Assembly (NCBI RefSeq): GCF_000427805.1
Contig: NZ_KE386584.1
Coordinates: forward strand, 16,021 to 80,020
Source: Budvicia aquatica DSM 5075 = ATCC 35567
Lineage (GTDB): Bacteria > Pseudomonadota > Gammaproteobacteria > Enterobacterales > Enterobacteriaceae
DNA length: 64,000 nt
Direction: 5' to 3'
In this document: piece after piece, positions 8,008 through 17,455 of the stretch
Position numbering within the stretch: position 1 is the first letter of the stretch
How the letters are laid out: the number at the start of each line of letters is the position of its first letter
Notes under the pieces: model-generated
The model's database searches: none
What the model saw: the letters and a program-made list of their open reading frames with translations, nothing else
Told to the model about the DNA's origin: nothing
Translations under genes and position numbers: made by a program

Positions 8008-9365
8008 TGACAACCCATAAAGCCAGCATTCTGGTTGTTGATGATGACCTGAGCCACTGCACCATTATCCAAGCTCTGATGAAAGGTTGGGGCTACCAGG
8101 TGACCTTGGCACACAATGGTCTACAGGCGGTTGAACAGGTCAAACAGGCACCTTTTGATCTAATTCTGAGTGATGTTCGCATGGCCGAAATGGATGGGAT
8201 CGAAGCGCTAAAAGCGATCAAAGCCTATAACCCGGCCATTCCAATTCTCATTATGACCGCTTACTCTAACGTAGAGTCGGCCGTTGAGGCGATCAAAGCC
8301 GGAGCCTATGATTATCTGACCAAGCCACTCGACTTTGATATGTTGCAGCTAACCATACAACGCGCCTTAGAGCACACCTACCTTAAAACTGAAAACAAAA
8401 ACCTAAAGCAGCGTCTGACGGTTGATAACCAAAACATGATTGGCCGTGGCCCACAGATGCGGCGGTTAATGGAAATGGTGGCAATGATTGCCCCGTCAGA
8501 AGCTACAGTATTAATCTGCGGAGAGTCCGGCACAGGTAAAGAGCTGATTGCCAAATCAGTCCATGCCAATAGTTCACGTAAAGACCGGCCGTTAGTGATT
8601 ATCAACTGTGCCGCATTAAGCGAGTCCTTACTTGAGTCAGAGCTATTCGGCCACGAAAAAGGGGCATTTACCGGTGCAGATAAACGCCGGGAAGGCCGCT
8701 TTATGGAAGCAGACAAAGGTACGCTGTTTCTGGATGAAATTGGTGAAGTCTCTTTGTTAATGCAGGCAAAATTACTCAGAGCCATTCAGGAAGGTGAAAT
8801 TCAACGGGTTGGTAGTAACCAAACCCTTTCGGTTGATGTACGGCTGATTGCCGCAACCAACCGAGACCTCAAGGCCGATGTTGAAGCCGGTAAGTTCCGT
8901 CAGGACCTCTACTACCGCCTGAACGTGATGACTATCGACACGCCGGCACTACGGGAACGCAATGAAGATATCCCGGCGCTGGCAATGCACTTTCTAGAAA
9001 AGTTTGCCGAGCGCAATCGCAAATCAATTAAAGGTTTTACCCCTCAGGCAATGGATATGCTGCTGAAATACAACTGGCCGGGTAACGTACGCGAACTGGA
9101 GAATACCGTTGAGCGGGCGGTTATCTTGCTATCAGGAGATTTCATCAGCGAAAGAGAACTTCCGATAAGTATTAACCAGTATTTTGCAGACCATCCAAAT
9201 GGCGATCGTGATGGCAATAATGCTGACCAGCCGATTCAACCACTTGAACAGGTAGAGAAAGAGGCCATTTTGACCGCACTGGAAAAAACCGGTGGCAATA
9301 AAACGGAAGCAGCGAAACAATTGGGTATTACTCGTAAGACACTATTGGCAAAATTACAGCGTTAA
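8007..9365 (+). CDS. zraR: Sigma-54-dependent response regulator ZraR
   Basis: This 452-residue NtrC-type activator has a receiver domain with phospho-acceptor Asp56 (DLILSDVRM). The central AAA+ domain has Walker A GESGTGKE and the sigma-54-contacting loop GAFTGA. A Fis-type helix-turn-helix closes the protein (GGNKTEAAKQLGITRKTLLA). Phosphorylated by ZraS, it should activate the divergent zraP and zraSR promoters through RNA polymerase with RpoN. The length and domain order match E. coli ZraR (441). Confidence 0.94.
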   Translation: MTTHKASILVVDDDLSHCTIIQALMKGWGYQVTLAHNGLQAVEQVKQAPFDLILSDVRMAEMDGIEALKAIKAYNPAIPILIMTAYSNVESAVEAIKAGAYDYLTKPLDFDMLQLTIQRALEHTYLKTENKNLKQRLTVDNQNMIGRGPQMRRLMEMVAMIAPSEATVLICGESGTGKELIAKSVHANSSRKDRPLVIINCAALSESLLESELFGHEKGAFTGADKRREGRFMEADKGTLFLDEIGEVSLLMQAKLLRAIQEGEIQRVGSNQTLSVDVRLIAATNRDLKADVEAGKFRQDLYYRLNVMTIDTPALRERNEDIPALAMHFLEKFAERNRKSIKGFTPQAMDMLLKYNWPGNVRELENTVERAVILLSGDFISERELPISINQYFADHPNGDRDGNNADQPIQPLEQVEKEAILTALEKTGGNKTEAAKQLGITRKTLLAKLQR

Positions 9366-9473
9366 TCAGATAACAAAACGTCCGCTAGTTAATCTCTTTT
9401 GTTGTGATGCTATATTTTTTAGTACGCTCAGTTTAGGATTCTAACGGTAGCCCTGAATCTATAAAAATGGCCT

Positions 9474-9600
9474 TATACCCAAAATAATTCGAGTTGCATC
9501 GCGGCGGCAAGAGAGCGAGTCCCGATGAGCTTACTCCAGTAAGTGATTCGGGTGAGACCACACAGCCAACAAAAATGCAGCTTGAAGTATGACGGGTATA
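9474..9600. repeat. ERIC (IRU) element, full length 127 bp
   Basis: The element starts TATACCC and ends GGGTATA, is exactly 127 bp, and contains the conserved ERIC core (GAGCTTACTCCAGTAAGTGA, then TTCGGGTGAG). The AATTCGAGTTGCATCG left arm and ATGCAGCTTGAAGTATGACG right arm form the long imperfect inverted repeat typical of this family. It lies between zraR and the isomerase-like gene and ends about 28 bp before that gene's start, so it is probably part of its leader. Confidence 0.9.
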
Positions 9601-9628
9601 ACTTACCTACTATTAATGGAACATATCA

Positions 9629-9997
9629 ATGCCCCATATTCATATTAGCTTCACACCGAACCTGCCAGCTCAGGATAATCTTGAAACGTTTGCACTCAAT
9701 CTTCATCACGCTATTTCACCGGTTGTTGCCTCCGGCGTTGAGAACTTTAAAAGCTATATTTTACCGCTGAACAGGATCGTTTTCGGTAGCAATGACAAAG
9801 AGAAAGCCCTTTTGCGTATCGATATTCGTATGTATGCCGGTCGCAGTGATGAAGTAAAACAGCAGGTAGCTGAAATTATCATTAACGAAGCTAAAAAATT
9901 ATTTACCGATGCGTCCTGCACCACGCCGACAGAGATTAGCGTTGAAGTCAGAGATATTGAAAAAGAAAACTCCCACAGTGCTCTTATTAACGACTAA
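9629..9997 (+). CDS. 5-carboxymethyl-2-hydroxymuconate isomerase family (tautomerase fold)
   Basis: This 122-residue protein begins MPHIHISF, leaving Pro as residue 2 after Met removal; that proline is the catalytic base of the tautomerase superfamily. The pattern RIDIRMYAGRSDEVKQQVAE matches the CHMI (HpaF) family. HpaF isomerises 5-carboxymethyl-2-hydroxymuconate in homoprotocatechuate breakdown. No other hpa gene is nearby, so the real substrate is uncertain. The ribosome-binding site is weak (GGA upstream) and an ERIC element occupies the leader. Confidence 0.75.
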   Translation: MPHIHISFTPNLPAQDNLETFALNLHHAISPVVASGVENFKSYILPLNRIVFGSNDKEKALLRIDIRMYAGRSDEVKQQVAEIIINEAKKLFTDASCTTPTEISVEVRDIEKENSHSALIND

Positions 9998-10004
9998 GCG
10001 GGTA

Positions 10005-10046
10005 GATACAAAGAGGGTGGTGATTGGTTTAAGCCCTCTCTGTATC
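10005..10046. terminator. Terminator hairpin between convergent genes
   Basis: GATACAAAGAGGG pairs with CCCTCTCTGTATC (one mismatch) across a 16-nt loop. The stem lies directly after the isomerase-like gene and just before the terC stop, so it can serve both strands. Confidence 0.7.
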
Positions 10047-10047
10047 A

Positions 10048-11070
10048 TTATTCTTTCGCCTTAGCCGGGAATATAAAGCTGGCTACAATACCGAGCGCCA
10101 GCACGGTTAACACCAGGCTTAAGCTGGCTAGCGCACTAATTTCATAGCCATGATGCCAGAAGCTATCGGTTGCATTAAGCGCCAGCTTAAATCCGACAAA
10201 AAACAGTAACACAATCACCGCTTTTTCCAGATGAACCAATAAATTGCGCAACGCCTCCAGCACAAAATAGAGCGTTCTCAGGCCAAGCACGGCAAACATC
10301 ATGGCAGAATAAACAATCAGCGGCTCACGGCTTACGGCAATTACTGCCGGCACGCTGTCAAAGGCAAACATGACGTCAGAAATTTCTACCACCGCTACGC
10401 ATAATAATAGCGGGGTAGCGTAGTGAATATTCTTCTTCACCTGAAACACAAAGCCTGTATTTTCAGGCTTAGCCAGATCGGCTTCAACTTCAGCAGAACT
10501 GAGCATAAAGTGATTACCCACCAGCTTAGGATAAACCGGGAAAAAACGCCTGACCAGTCGGTTAGCCGGGTGATTAGAGTAGTCTTCAATCTCATCACCA
10601 TCGCCTTTAGCCCGTAGCATCATTACTGCCGTCCATACCACAATGGCTGCAAATACCATTTCAACCCACGGTCCCAGCGCCAGCAGGCTGGTACCGATAG
10701 CAACAAAGATCCCACGAAACACAATGGCACCCAGAACGCCCCAATAAAGTACCCGATGACGATAGCCATCCGGGATCTTAAACCAGGCAAAAATAGCCAT
10801 AATGACAAACAGATTATCAACCGATAGCACCTCTTCCAGCGCATAGCCGGTGATATATAAACTGGCGATTTCGATCCCATGTTGAAAATAGAGAAAACCA
10901 CCAAACCCCAAACCAATAGCCAACCAAAACAGGCTCCAAAGTGACGCATTTTTCAGGCTAATAGGCTTATCGTTATGGTGGGCAATAAGATCGATGGCTA
11001 ATGCCGATACCGCTAATACAACAAAAACCGCCACGGTTAGCGGCGGAAAACCAAGAGGGGAATGTTCCAT
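10048..11070 (-). CDS. terC: TerC-family integral membrane protein
   Basis: This 340-residue protein has about nine membrane helices. It carries the TerC motifs GYALEEVLSVDNLFV and VAVVEISDVMFAFDSVPA, whose acidic residues are conserved in this metal-ion (Mn/Ca-linked) membrane family. It follows TerC of tellurite-resistance loci closely (HDKPISLKNASLWSLFW, SREPLIVYSAMMFAVLGLRT) more than E. coli Alx. No other ter gene (terZABDEF) is present here, so a role in tellurite resistance should not be assumed; manganese or ion homeostasis is a reasonable inference. The ATG lies about 50 bp downstream of a TATAAT box. Confidence 0.9.
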   Translation of the reverse strand: MEHSPLGFPPLTVAVFVVLAVSALAIDLIAHHNDKPISLKNASLWSLFWLAIGLGFGGFLYFQHGIEIASLYITGYALEEVLSVDNLFVIMAIFAWFKIPDGYRHRVLYWGVLGAIVFRGIFVAIGTSLLALGPWVEMVFAAIVVWTAVMMLRAKGDGDEIEDYSNHPANRLVRRFFPVYPKLVGNHFMLSSAEVEADLAKPENTGFVFQVKKNIHYATPLLLCVAVVEISDVMFAFDSVPAVIAVSREPLIVYSAMMFAVLGLRTLYFVLEALRNLLVHLEKAVIVLLFFVGFKLALNATDSFWHHGYEISALASLSLVLTVLALGIVASFIFPAKAKE

Positions 11071-11126
11071 AATGTCATGAAACCTTAATATGAGAGAAGT
11101 TTGATAAGCACGTAAACCCGCTAAAA

Positions 11127-11132
11127 ATTATA
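11127..11132 (-). promoter_or_regulatory. Candidate -10 box of terC
   Basis: The minus strand carries a perfect TATAAT about 57 bases before the terC ATG. A second TATAAT lies at 11160-11165. Neither has an ideal -35 at 17 bp, so which one is used is open. Confidence 0.4.
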
Positions 11133-11304
11133 CGCCCCGCCAACGGAGGAAACATACAAATTATACCCTAAAGGTGTGTGATGCCCGATCGGTCGAATAT
11201 GCGGTTAATCATAGACCCGCATCACCCGACATGAACAGCAAAACGTGCGTTAATGCCGAATGATGCGCTCTCATACCATAAAATTGACTATCTGACAGTC
11301 GGCG

Positions 11305-11769
11305 TTATTTTTCACACTCGCGCTGTAATATTAACTGTCTTTTACTTATCCGGCGCTTAATGACTTTAGCCCTCAACGCATCGTAGGCCAGATTATAGAC
11401 AAAGGTGTACGGCAGGAAGAACAGGAAGAACCCCACCTCCATCAAGAATGCCGTTTTCGCATCAATGCCCAGTAACGCCATGACCAAGCCCAAGCCAATA
11501 ACAATAAAACCAACCTCAAAACCCAACGCGTGGAGAATACGAACTTTAGTATTACGAACCACCCGGTCTGATGGCCACAGCCGATCAAACATGCTGTTAT
11601 AGATGATGTTCCATATCATGGCCGCAGTAGAAAGCACAATCGCCAACGTTCCCATTTGCCAAACTGAACGCCCCATGATCCATGCGGCGGCAGGCGCGGT
11701 AATACCCACGGCAATAACTTCAAAGCCGACCGCATGAAATACGCGTTCTAATACTGATTTCTTCTGCAT
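11305..11769 (-). CDS. PACE-family multidrug efflux protein
   Basis: The protein has 154 residues with four transmembrane helices arranged as two tandem bacterial transmembrane pair domains. Each half begins with a similar pattern, ERVFHAVGFEVIAV and ILHALGFEVGFIV, and the Glu in each is the conserved proton-coupling acid seen in AceI. Related proteins export chlorhexidine, acriflavine or short diamines by proton antiport. The ATG at 11769 was chosen because AGG lies seven bases upstream; the TTG at 11793 has none. The gene is divergent from a LysR regulator, the usual arrangement for aceI-like genes. Confidence 0.9.
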   Translation of the reverse strand: MQKKSVLERVFHAVGFEVIAVGITAPAAAWIMGRSVWQMGTLAIVLSTAAMIWNIIYNSMFDRLWPSDRVVRNTKVRILHALGFEVGFIVIGLGLVMALLGIDAKTAFLMEVGFFLFFLPYTFVYNLAYDALRAKVIKRRISKRQLILQRECEK

Positions 11770-11880
11770 AAATAACCTGCTTAATTTACTCAATGTTTAA
11801 AATAGGACCTTATCGAGGAGGATTATCATCGCTATTTGGGATACATTAAAGATAGATTCCATCGATAAAAGCGATACATC

Positions 11881-12756
11881 ATGCGATATTCACCCGAAGC
11901 ATTAGTAGCATTCGTTGAGGCCGCAGCTCTGGGGTCTTTCTCCGCAGCTGCGCGTAAGTTGCGTAAAAGCCAGTCAACCATTAGTACTGCAATATCTAAT
12001 CTTGAGGCCGATCTTGGCCTGGTGCTATTCGATCGAGAAGCCCGCCATCCGGTATTAACCTCGCAGGGATTACGGGTGCTAAATCAGGTAAAAGATATTC
12101 TGGCGGCCAGCCAGCGTTTAGATGAGCTGGCCATCCGCTTATCGACACATGTCGAGCCCCGGCTGACCTTTGTTCTTTCTGATATTTATCAGCCAACGCG
12201 TCATGAGGAGATTCTGTTCAACTTTGAGCAACGCTATCCGGATATTGAATTTGAGTGTTTATTGGCTGAAGACGAAGACGTTATTGATCTGCTGCAAAGC
12301 GGGCGTGCCAGCATTGGCTTTATCGAAGCGCAAAAAAATTATCCCCCCGATATCGGCTTTTCCCGAATGCATGAGCAGACTGAAATGAGCCTGTATGTTG
12401 CTCAAGAACATCCGCTCGCAGCAAAAAAGCTGGTTACGGCACAGCAGTTAGCTACCTCGCGCCAGCTATGCCTTAATACTTATCTGCGCACTCAGGAGTA
12501 TGTCCCTCAGGGGCTTATCTGGTCGGCCCCCAGCTATTTGCTATTGCTGGAAATGGCTGAGCAGGGTTTTGGCTGGGCAATGCTGCCCCGCTGGCTGGTT
12601 AAACGCTTTAGTCAACGCCATCTGTTTGAGCTTTCGGCCAGAGGCTGGCCAAAAACCATTTCAGTAGATGCCATATGGTCAACCACTACCCCACCGGGAC
12701 CTGCCGGGCAGTGGTTGTTAGACCAACTATTAGAAACGGACAGAGAACCGTTGTGA
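11881..12756 (+). CDS. LysR-family transcriptional regulator
   Basis: This 291-residue protein has the N-terminal LysR winged helix (FVEAAALGSFSAAARKLRKS, then QSTISTAISNLEADLGLVLF). A type 2 periplasmic-binding-like effector domain follows from about residue 90. It is divergent from the PACE efflux gene with 111 bp between, so it most likely controls that gene in the way AceR controls aceI. The ligand cannot be read from the sequence. No good Shine-Dalgarno precedes the ATG. Confidence 0.88.
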   Translation: MRYSPEALVAFVEAAALGSFSAAARKLRKSQSTISTAISNLEADLGLVLFDREARHPVLTSQGLRVLNQVKDILAASQRLDELAIRLSTHVEPRLTFVLSDIYQPTRHEEILFNFEQRYPDIEFECLLAEDEDVIDLLQSGRASIGFIEAQKNYPPDIGFSRMHEQTEMSLYVAQEHPLAAKKLVTAQQLATSRQLCLNTYLRTQEYVPQGLIWSAPSYLLLLEMAEQGFGWAMLPRWLVKRFSQRHLFELSARGWPKTISVDAIWSTTTPPGPAGQWLLDQLLETDREPL

Positions 12757-12978
12757 TGATTAGCCATGATAATCGGCGGGCGGCTAAGGCAACAATAATC
12801 GATAAAATTTCATTGAGAAAGCGGACATAAGTCCCTACTATGCACCATGCTAAAATCGGAACTTAATCTTTGAGTTAACCCCTCCGATATTAATATGTTT
12901 GACACTTTGAATCGCAGCACTGATATCCGTCATTGAGGTTGATTTAGAATTGAAAAAAACAATGGATGACCAATAACT

Positions 12979-13470
12979 ATGCTAAATAATCATGTCTTGC
13001 GCAGCGTTCGTTACATGCTGGATTTGAGCGACGCTCAAATGGTTCAGATAATCAAACTGGCCGACTTAACCGTCACTCAGGCCGAAATGGTTGGCTGGCT
13101 GAAAAAAGACGATGAACCGGAATTTCGTGAATGTGATGATAAAGTCATGGGCCACTTTCTGAATGGCCTGATCTTTTTCCGTCGCGGTAAAGATGAGAAT
13201 TTTCCGGCACCGGAAATCGAAGCCAAGATCACCAATAATATTGTCTTAAAGAAGCTGCGTATCGCCTTTGAACTCAAAGACACTGATATGCTTGATATCT
13301 ATAAACTGGTTGATTTCCGCGTTTCTAAGCCGGAACTCAGTGCAGTATTCCGCAAGCCGGGCCATAAAAACTATCGTGAATGCGGTGACCAACTGCTGCG
13401 GTACTTCCTGAAAGGTTTAAACGTTCGCCTGCGCGGCGTATCGCCGGAATCAAAGAAAAAAGGCGCTTAA
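12979..13470 (+). CDS. yehS: YehS, DUF1456 protein
   Basis: The 163 residues are made of two copies of the DUF1456 module. Each has a VLKKLRIAF- or VLRSVRYML-type helix and a FRECDD or YRECGD motif before a hydrophobic helix (MGHFLNGLIFFRRGKD, LLRYFLKGLNVRLRG). Length and order match E. coli YehS (156). The function is unknown; the internal duplication suggests a helical DNA- or protein-binding fold. It stands alone between a LysR gene and the sgb operon. Confidence 0.9.
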   Translation: MLNNHVLRSVRYMLDLSDAQMVQIIKLADLTVTQAEMVGWLKKDDEPEFRECDDKVMGHFLNGLIFFRRGKDENFPAPEIEAKITNNIVLKKLRIAFELKDTDMLDIYKLVDFRVSKPELSAVFRKPGHKNYRECGDQLLRYFLKGLNVRLRGVSPESKKKGA

Positions 13471-13532
13471 TTACCAACGCCATCGGTCTATATTCATGAC
13501 AGGCACTGTCGCGAATCATCCTACCCTTAACT

Positions 13533-13658
13533 AAGCGCTAATTGGTTAGCTAAAACCTAGATCCCCGTTTTCACGGGGATGACGAGAGAAATAACTTCTG
13601 CATCACCTCGTTGAAAAACGGGGGGAACCTTGAAGCCAAGCGCTAATTTGTTAGCTAA
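13533..13658. repeat. Direct 21-bp repeats flanking a hairpin element
   Basis: The 21-mers at 13533-13553 and 13638-13658 differ at one base; both begin AAGCGCTAATT and end GTTAGCTAA. The interval holds a small palindrome, CCCCGTTTTCACGGGG, followed by GATGACGAGAG. The same GATCCCCGTTTTCAC..GGGATGACG motif recurs around 22063-22078 and 22427-22446, so this is a dispersed intergenic repeat. The hairpin may also end transcription of yehS or the sgb operon. Confidence 0.65.
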
Positions 13659-13669
13659 CCGCACTTAGC

Positions 13670-14377
13670 CTAAGGGCAAGCGCCCTGGCCGTAATAGGCT
13701 CCGGCCCCGTGCTTTCTGAGATAGTGCTTATCGAGTAGCTCTTGCTGCATATCACCAAGATTGGGGGTTAACTGGCGAGAGAAAATGCCCATATAGGCAC
13801 ACTCTTCCAATACGACGGCATTATGCACTGCGTCAGCAGCGTCTTTTCCCCAAGCAAACGGGCCATGGGAATTGACTAAAACCGCGGGCACTTGCATAGG
13901 ATCGATATTACGCTTCACAAAAGTCTCAATAATCACTTCACCGGTTAAATGTTCATATTCACCGGCAATTTCGTTGGCGGTCATTCTTCGGGTACAGGGA
14001 ATGGCACCATAGAAGTAGTCCGCGTGGGTGGTCCCCCATGCCGGTAAATCCAACCCGGCCTGCGACCAGATTGTGGCATGGCGCGAATGGGTATGAACAA
14101 TGCCACCAATTGCACTGAATTTGCGATACAGGGCCAGATGCGTCGCGGTATCTGACGAAGGCTTTTTGTTACCTTCAACCACGCTGCCGGTAGCCAGCTC
14201 AACCACCACCATATCATCAGCGGTCATCCCAGCATATTCCACGCCGGAAGGCTTAATCACGACCACCCCCAACGTTCGATCGATAGCACTCACATTACCC
14301 CAAGTGAAAGTCACCAGATTATGGCGAGGCAGTGCCAGATTAGCCTCAAGCACCTGCTGTTTAAGTTGTTCTAGCAT
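13670..14377 (-). CDS. sgbE: L-ribulose-5-phosphate 4-epimerase SgbE
   Basis: The 235-residue class II aldolase/epimerase converts L-ribulose 5-phosphate to D-xylulose 5-phosphate. The zinc ligands His95, His97 and His171, Asp76 in SSDT, catalytic Asp120 and Tyr229 all fall at the positions known from E. coli AraD. It is the last gene of the yia/sgb operon and its ATG overlaps the end of sgbU by seven bases. It could also be called UlaF- or AraD-like; position in the operon decides for SgbE (YiaS). Confidence 0.94.
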   Translation of the reverse strand: MLEQLKQQVLEANLALPRHNLVTFTWGNVSAIDRTLGVVVIKPSGVEYAGMTADDMVVVELATGSVVEGNKKPSSDTATHLALYRKFSAIGGIVHTHSRHATIWSQAGLDLPAWGTTHADYFYGAIPCTRRMTANEIAGEYEHLTGEVIIETFVKRNIDPMQVPAVLVNSHGPFAWGKDAADAVHNAVVLEECAYMGIFSRQLTPNLGDMQQELLDKHYLRKHGAGAYYGQGACP

Positions 14378-15231
14378 ACAAATTCACTCTCTTTCATTTT
14401 GGCTTCAATCCACTGGCGGGCCTGAATAATTTCCATTACCGGCTCGCTGGCCTTTTCCGTCCACATCTCAATCAGGAAAGAACCGCGGTAGTTGAGCTTT
14501 TTCAGCGTTTTAAACAAACCGACAAAATCGACACAGCCGTCACCAAAAGGCACATCTCTGAACTGGCCTGCGCAGGTATCGGTAACCGGATAAGTATCTT
14601 TCAGATGAATCGCGGCAATACGATCAATCCCCAGGCTCAGCTCATCATCAACATTATTTCCCCACGCAGTCAGGTTGCCAACGTCGGGATAGACACTAAA
14701 CCAAGGTGATGCGATCTGCTGCTCCCAAACCTTCCATTTAGTAATGGAATTCATAAACGGGGTGTCCATAATTTCCACGGCAAGCATAACCTGAGCGGCG
14801 GCGGCACTTTCTACCGCCCAAGCCAGTCCCTCAGCAAAACGCTGTTTAGTCCCTTCGTCCTGCTGTTCATAATAGACATCGTAACCGGCCAGTTGGATGG
14901 TGCGGATCCCCAGATCCCGAGCTAACTGAATCGCCTGAGTCATAATTTCACGCGCCCGGCTACGCACAGCATCATCTCGACTGCCAAAGGGAAAACGGCG
15001 ATGGGCCGACAGGCACATAGACGGAATAGCAATACCGCTCTCTAACATGGCGCCGACCAGCTCTGTCCGCTGCTTTTTGTCCCATGTTAAACGCGATAAA
15101 CGCTCATCGGTTTCATCCACTGACATCTCAACGAAATCAAAACCACAGCTTTTAGCCAACGCCAGCCTTTCCGGCCAGCTCAGCATTTTTGGCAGGGCTT
15201 TCTCGTAAATTCCTAAAGGATGTATCCTCAT
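14371..15231 (-). CDS. sgbU: L-xylulose-5-phosphate 3-epimerase SgbU
   Basis: This 286-residue TIM-barrel protein of the xylose-isomerase-like family has exactly the length of E. coli SgbU (YiaR). It converts L-xylulose 5-phosphate to L-ribulose 5-phosphate. Metal and substrate residues are recognisable in [20 protein letters not shown] and IEMW. The ATG at 15231 forms an ATGA overlap with the sgbH stop and has GGGGAG seven bases upstream; the longer frame from 15246 lacks this support. Confidence 0.93.
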   Translation of the reverse strand: MRIHPLGIYEKALPKMLSWPERLALAKSCGFDFVEMSVDETDERLSRLTWDKKQRTELVGAMLESGIAIPSMCLSAHRRFPFGSRDDAVRSRAREIMTQAIQLARDLGIRTIQLAGYDVYYEQQDEGTKQRFAEGLAWAVESAAAAQVMLAVEIMDTPFMNSITKWKVWEQQIASPWFSVYPDVGNLTAWGNNVDDELSLGIDRIAAIHLKDTYPVTDTCAGQFRDVPFGDGCVDFVGLFKTLKKLNYRGSFLIEMWTEKASEPVMEIIQARQWIEAKMKESEFVC

Positions 15232-15887
15232 TTTCGCGCTCCCCATATCCGATCAATTTGCCGATGAAAATCGCCGGCAACGCCGGCCGGTTCGGGGGCT
15301 TCAGACAGCGCCCGCCCGGCAATAAAGGCACGCACCGCAATATCTTTGAACAGCGGCAAATCAGCCGGTGTAATACCACCGGTAACCGAAAGCTCAATGC
15401 CCAACTCCGTCAGAGCGGTCATCGCCTTCAGATCCTCAGCTCCCCAGCTTTGGCCGCTGGCCTGAGCATCCCGTCCGCGATGGTAGATCGCCTGTTTAAC
15501 GCCTAAATCTCGCCATGACTTAGCATCGTCCAGCGTCCAGCGACCGAATAATTCGATCTGAACTTCGCCCTGATAGCTCAACGCCACTTCCTGAGCCCGG
15601 GCCACGGTCGCTATCGGTGCAGCACAAATCACCGTCATCCAATTAGCCCCCGCACTGAATGCCTGGTTAGCCAGCGTCTCTCCCGCATCGGCCACTTTAA
15701 GATCGGCAACCAGAATATGGTCAGGGCACGCCTGTCTCAGCGTCCGGACAGCATTCAGTCCTGCAGAAATACACAAAATGGTGCCCGCTTCGATAATATC
15801 CACATGGTCTTTTAACTGGCTGACACTGCGCAGTGCTGCCTGAAGATCCGTATGGTCCAGCGCCAGTTGGAGCAAAGGTCGGCTCAT
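15228..15887 (-). CDS. sgbH: 3-keto-L-gulonate-6-phosphate decarboxylase SgbH
   Basis: The 219-residue OMP-decarboxylase-superfamily enzyme releases carbon dioxide from 3-keto-L-gulonate 6-phosphate to give L-xylulose 5-phosphate. Asp11, Glu33, Asp62 and Lys64 (in VADLKVAD) match the catalytic and magnesium-binding residues of UlaD/SgbH. The ATG at 15887 lies nine bases after AAGGAG and two bases beyond the lyxK stop, so translation is coupled. The TTG at 15896 would sit directly on that site. Confidence 0.94.
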   Translation of the reverse strand: MSRPLLQLALDHTDLQAALRSVSQLKDHVDIIEAGTILCISAGLNAVRTLRQACPDHILVADLKVADAGETLANQAFSAGANWMTVICAAPIATVARAQEVALSYQGEVQIELFGRWTLDDAKSWRDLGVKQAIYHRGRDAQASGQSWGAEDLKAMTALTELGIELSVTGGITPADLPLFKDIAVRAFIAGRALSEAPEPAGVAGDFHRQIDRIWGARK

Positions 15888-15889
15888 GA

Positions 15890-17395
15890 TTAACAACTCC
15901 TTTGAGGAAAATGAGATTCACACCGGGTCTGATAACTACCCAGTGCTTCAACCAGAAACTGATATCGTTGAAATTTATGTTGATAAGCTGCCTGAACGGA
16001 CGAATCGGGCATAATAAGGCTCGAAGGGTGTTCCAGACGTTGCTGAGCCGATGCGAAATCGGTATATACCCCGCCACCGACCATTGCAGCCATTGCCGCA
16101 CCTAAACAGCCGGTCTCTTCAATCTGGAGCAGCTCAACCGGCAACCCGCTAATATCTGCCAGCATTTGCATCCAAACGGTTGAACGGGCCGGACCACCGG
16201 TAACGCTCAGAGCATTTACCTGCGTAAAACGCTCACGCATCCGGTTAAGGTGGGTCATATGGCTAAAAATCACCCCCTCATAAACCGCCTGTAGCAAATG
16301 TTCCCGCTGATGCAATGATTGCAAACCATAGAAACCCGACGTCATACCTAACCCGGCGTTACTGCCATAGAGAAACGGTAAAAACATCACATCACTGCCA
16401 GCCTTAGGCAAACCGTTAACGGCCTGATTAATGGCGTCATAGCCCATTTCACCGCACTGACGGGTTACCCATTCAAGATTGGCCGACGATGTCGGGCTGG
16501 CTTCATGAACAATATATTTACCTTCATCCGCGTAACGCCCGTAAACATAGGGATGCTTTTCATCATCCAGCACCTGCTCAACAATACCGCTGGTCACCGC
16601 CCAGGTACCCATTACCGCATTGAGAGTATGTTCGTCCTTCAATCCGGCACACAGCGCGGTAGAGACAATATCAAACAACCCACCAACCACCGGCGTACCG
16701 GTAGCAAGTCCGGTCAGCGCTGCTACCTCAGCCGTGACGCCGCCACAGACCTGTGCGGAGCTAACAATCGGCGGCAGGGCTTCAAAGATTTCATCAATAC
16801 CCAGTATTCGGGCCAGCTCCGGGCTGTAGTCTCCCTGAGCCATGCGATAAAGGTTAGATTCAGAGATATTGGTCTCTTCACAGCCTCGTTCGCCGGTCAG
16901 GCAAAAACGTAAATAGTCATGCCCCATCATGACTGAGCCAATTTGGCTATAGCGCTCTGGCTGATGTTGTTTAATCCAGCGCAACAATGAAACCGGATGC
17001 CCGGTCCACAAAGTTTGGCGAGTGATGGGATACAGCTGCTGTGGAATACCCTCTTGCTGCCACTGGGTGACTATCTGAGTCGCCCGGCGATCGGAAGAGA
17101 GAATGGCTCGCCCTAATGGCCGATGTTGCTTATCCAGCATAAACAGCCCTTTTCCCTGAGCTGAAATGCCAATACCTTTAACCTGATGCCCGGCTACGCC
17201 ACACTGGTGTAATACCTTCTGAATGGTCTGGCAGCAGCCTTGCCACAGTTGATCCATATCCCGTTCAGCCCAGCCGGGATGGTCACTGAGCACCGGCATT
17301 ACCTGACGGCTAATGCCATACTCTCTACCGCAACTGTCATATAACCCGGCTTTAAGGTAGGTGCCGCCGCAGTCAATACCTAACCAATAGTCCAT
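15890..17395 (-). CDS. lyxK: FGGY-family L-xylulose / 3-keto-L-gulonate kinase LyxK
   Basis: The 501-residue carbohydrate kinase has the ATP-binding start GIDCGGTYLKAGLYD and the C-terminal signature ALSVTGGPARSTVWMQMLAD with GCLGAAM. Its length and operon position match E. coli LyxK (YiaP, 498). In this pathway it phosphorylates 3-keto-L-gulonate so that SgbH can act; L-xylulose is the other known substrate. A good AAAGGT precedes the ATG. Confidence 0.92.
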   Translation of the reverse strand: MDYWLGIDCGGTYLKAGLYDSCGREYGISRQVMPVLSDHPGWAERDMDQLWQGCCQTIQKVLHQCGVAGHQVKGIGISAQGKGLFMLDKQHRPLGRAILSSDRRATQIVTQWQQEGIPQQLYPITRQTLWTGHPVSLLRWIKQHQPERYSQIGSVMMGHDYLRFCLTGERGCEETNISESNLYRMAQGDYSPELARILGIDEIFEALPPIVSSAQVCGGVTAEVAALTGLATGTPVVGGLFDIVSTALCAGLKDEHTLNAVMGTWAVTSGIVEQVLDDEKHPYVYGRYADEGKYIVHEASPTSSANLEWVTRQCGEMGYDAINQAVNGLPKAGSDVMFLPFLYGSNAGLGMTSGFYGLQSLHQREHLLQAVYEGVIFSHMTHLNRMRERFTQVNALSVTGGPARSTVWMQMLADISGLPVELLQIEETGCLGAAMAAMVGGGVYTDFASAQQRLEHPSSLIMPDSSVQAAYQHKFQRYQFLVEALGSYQTRCESHFPQRSC

Positions 17396-17455
17396 GCTTT
17401 TACCTTTGTGGTTTACCGGCCAGAATGACTAGATATCTGGCCGGTATTAATTGAC

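Noticed and set aside
11071-11304. yybP-ykoY manganese riboswitch before terC
   Set aside because: The conserved core bases of that riboswitch were not seen. Only a simple dyad and two -10 boxes are visible, so no riboswitch is called.
13481-13669. tRNA-like gene near the end of the sgb operon
   Set aside because: The inverted repeats resemble a cloverleaf arm by eye, but there is no T-loop or anticodon arrangement. The stretch is a dispersed hairpin repeat.
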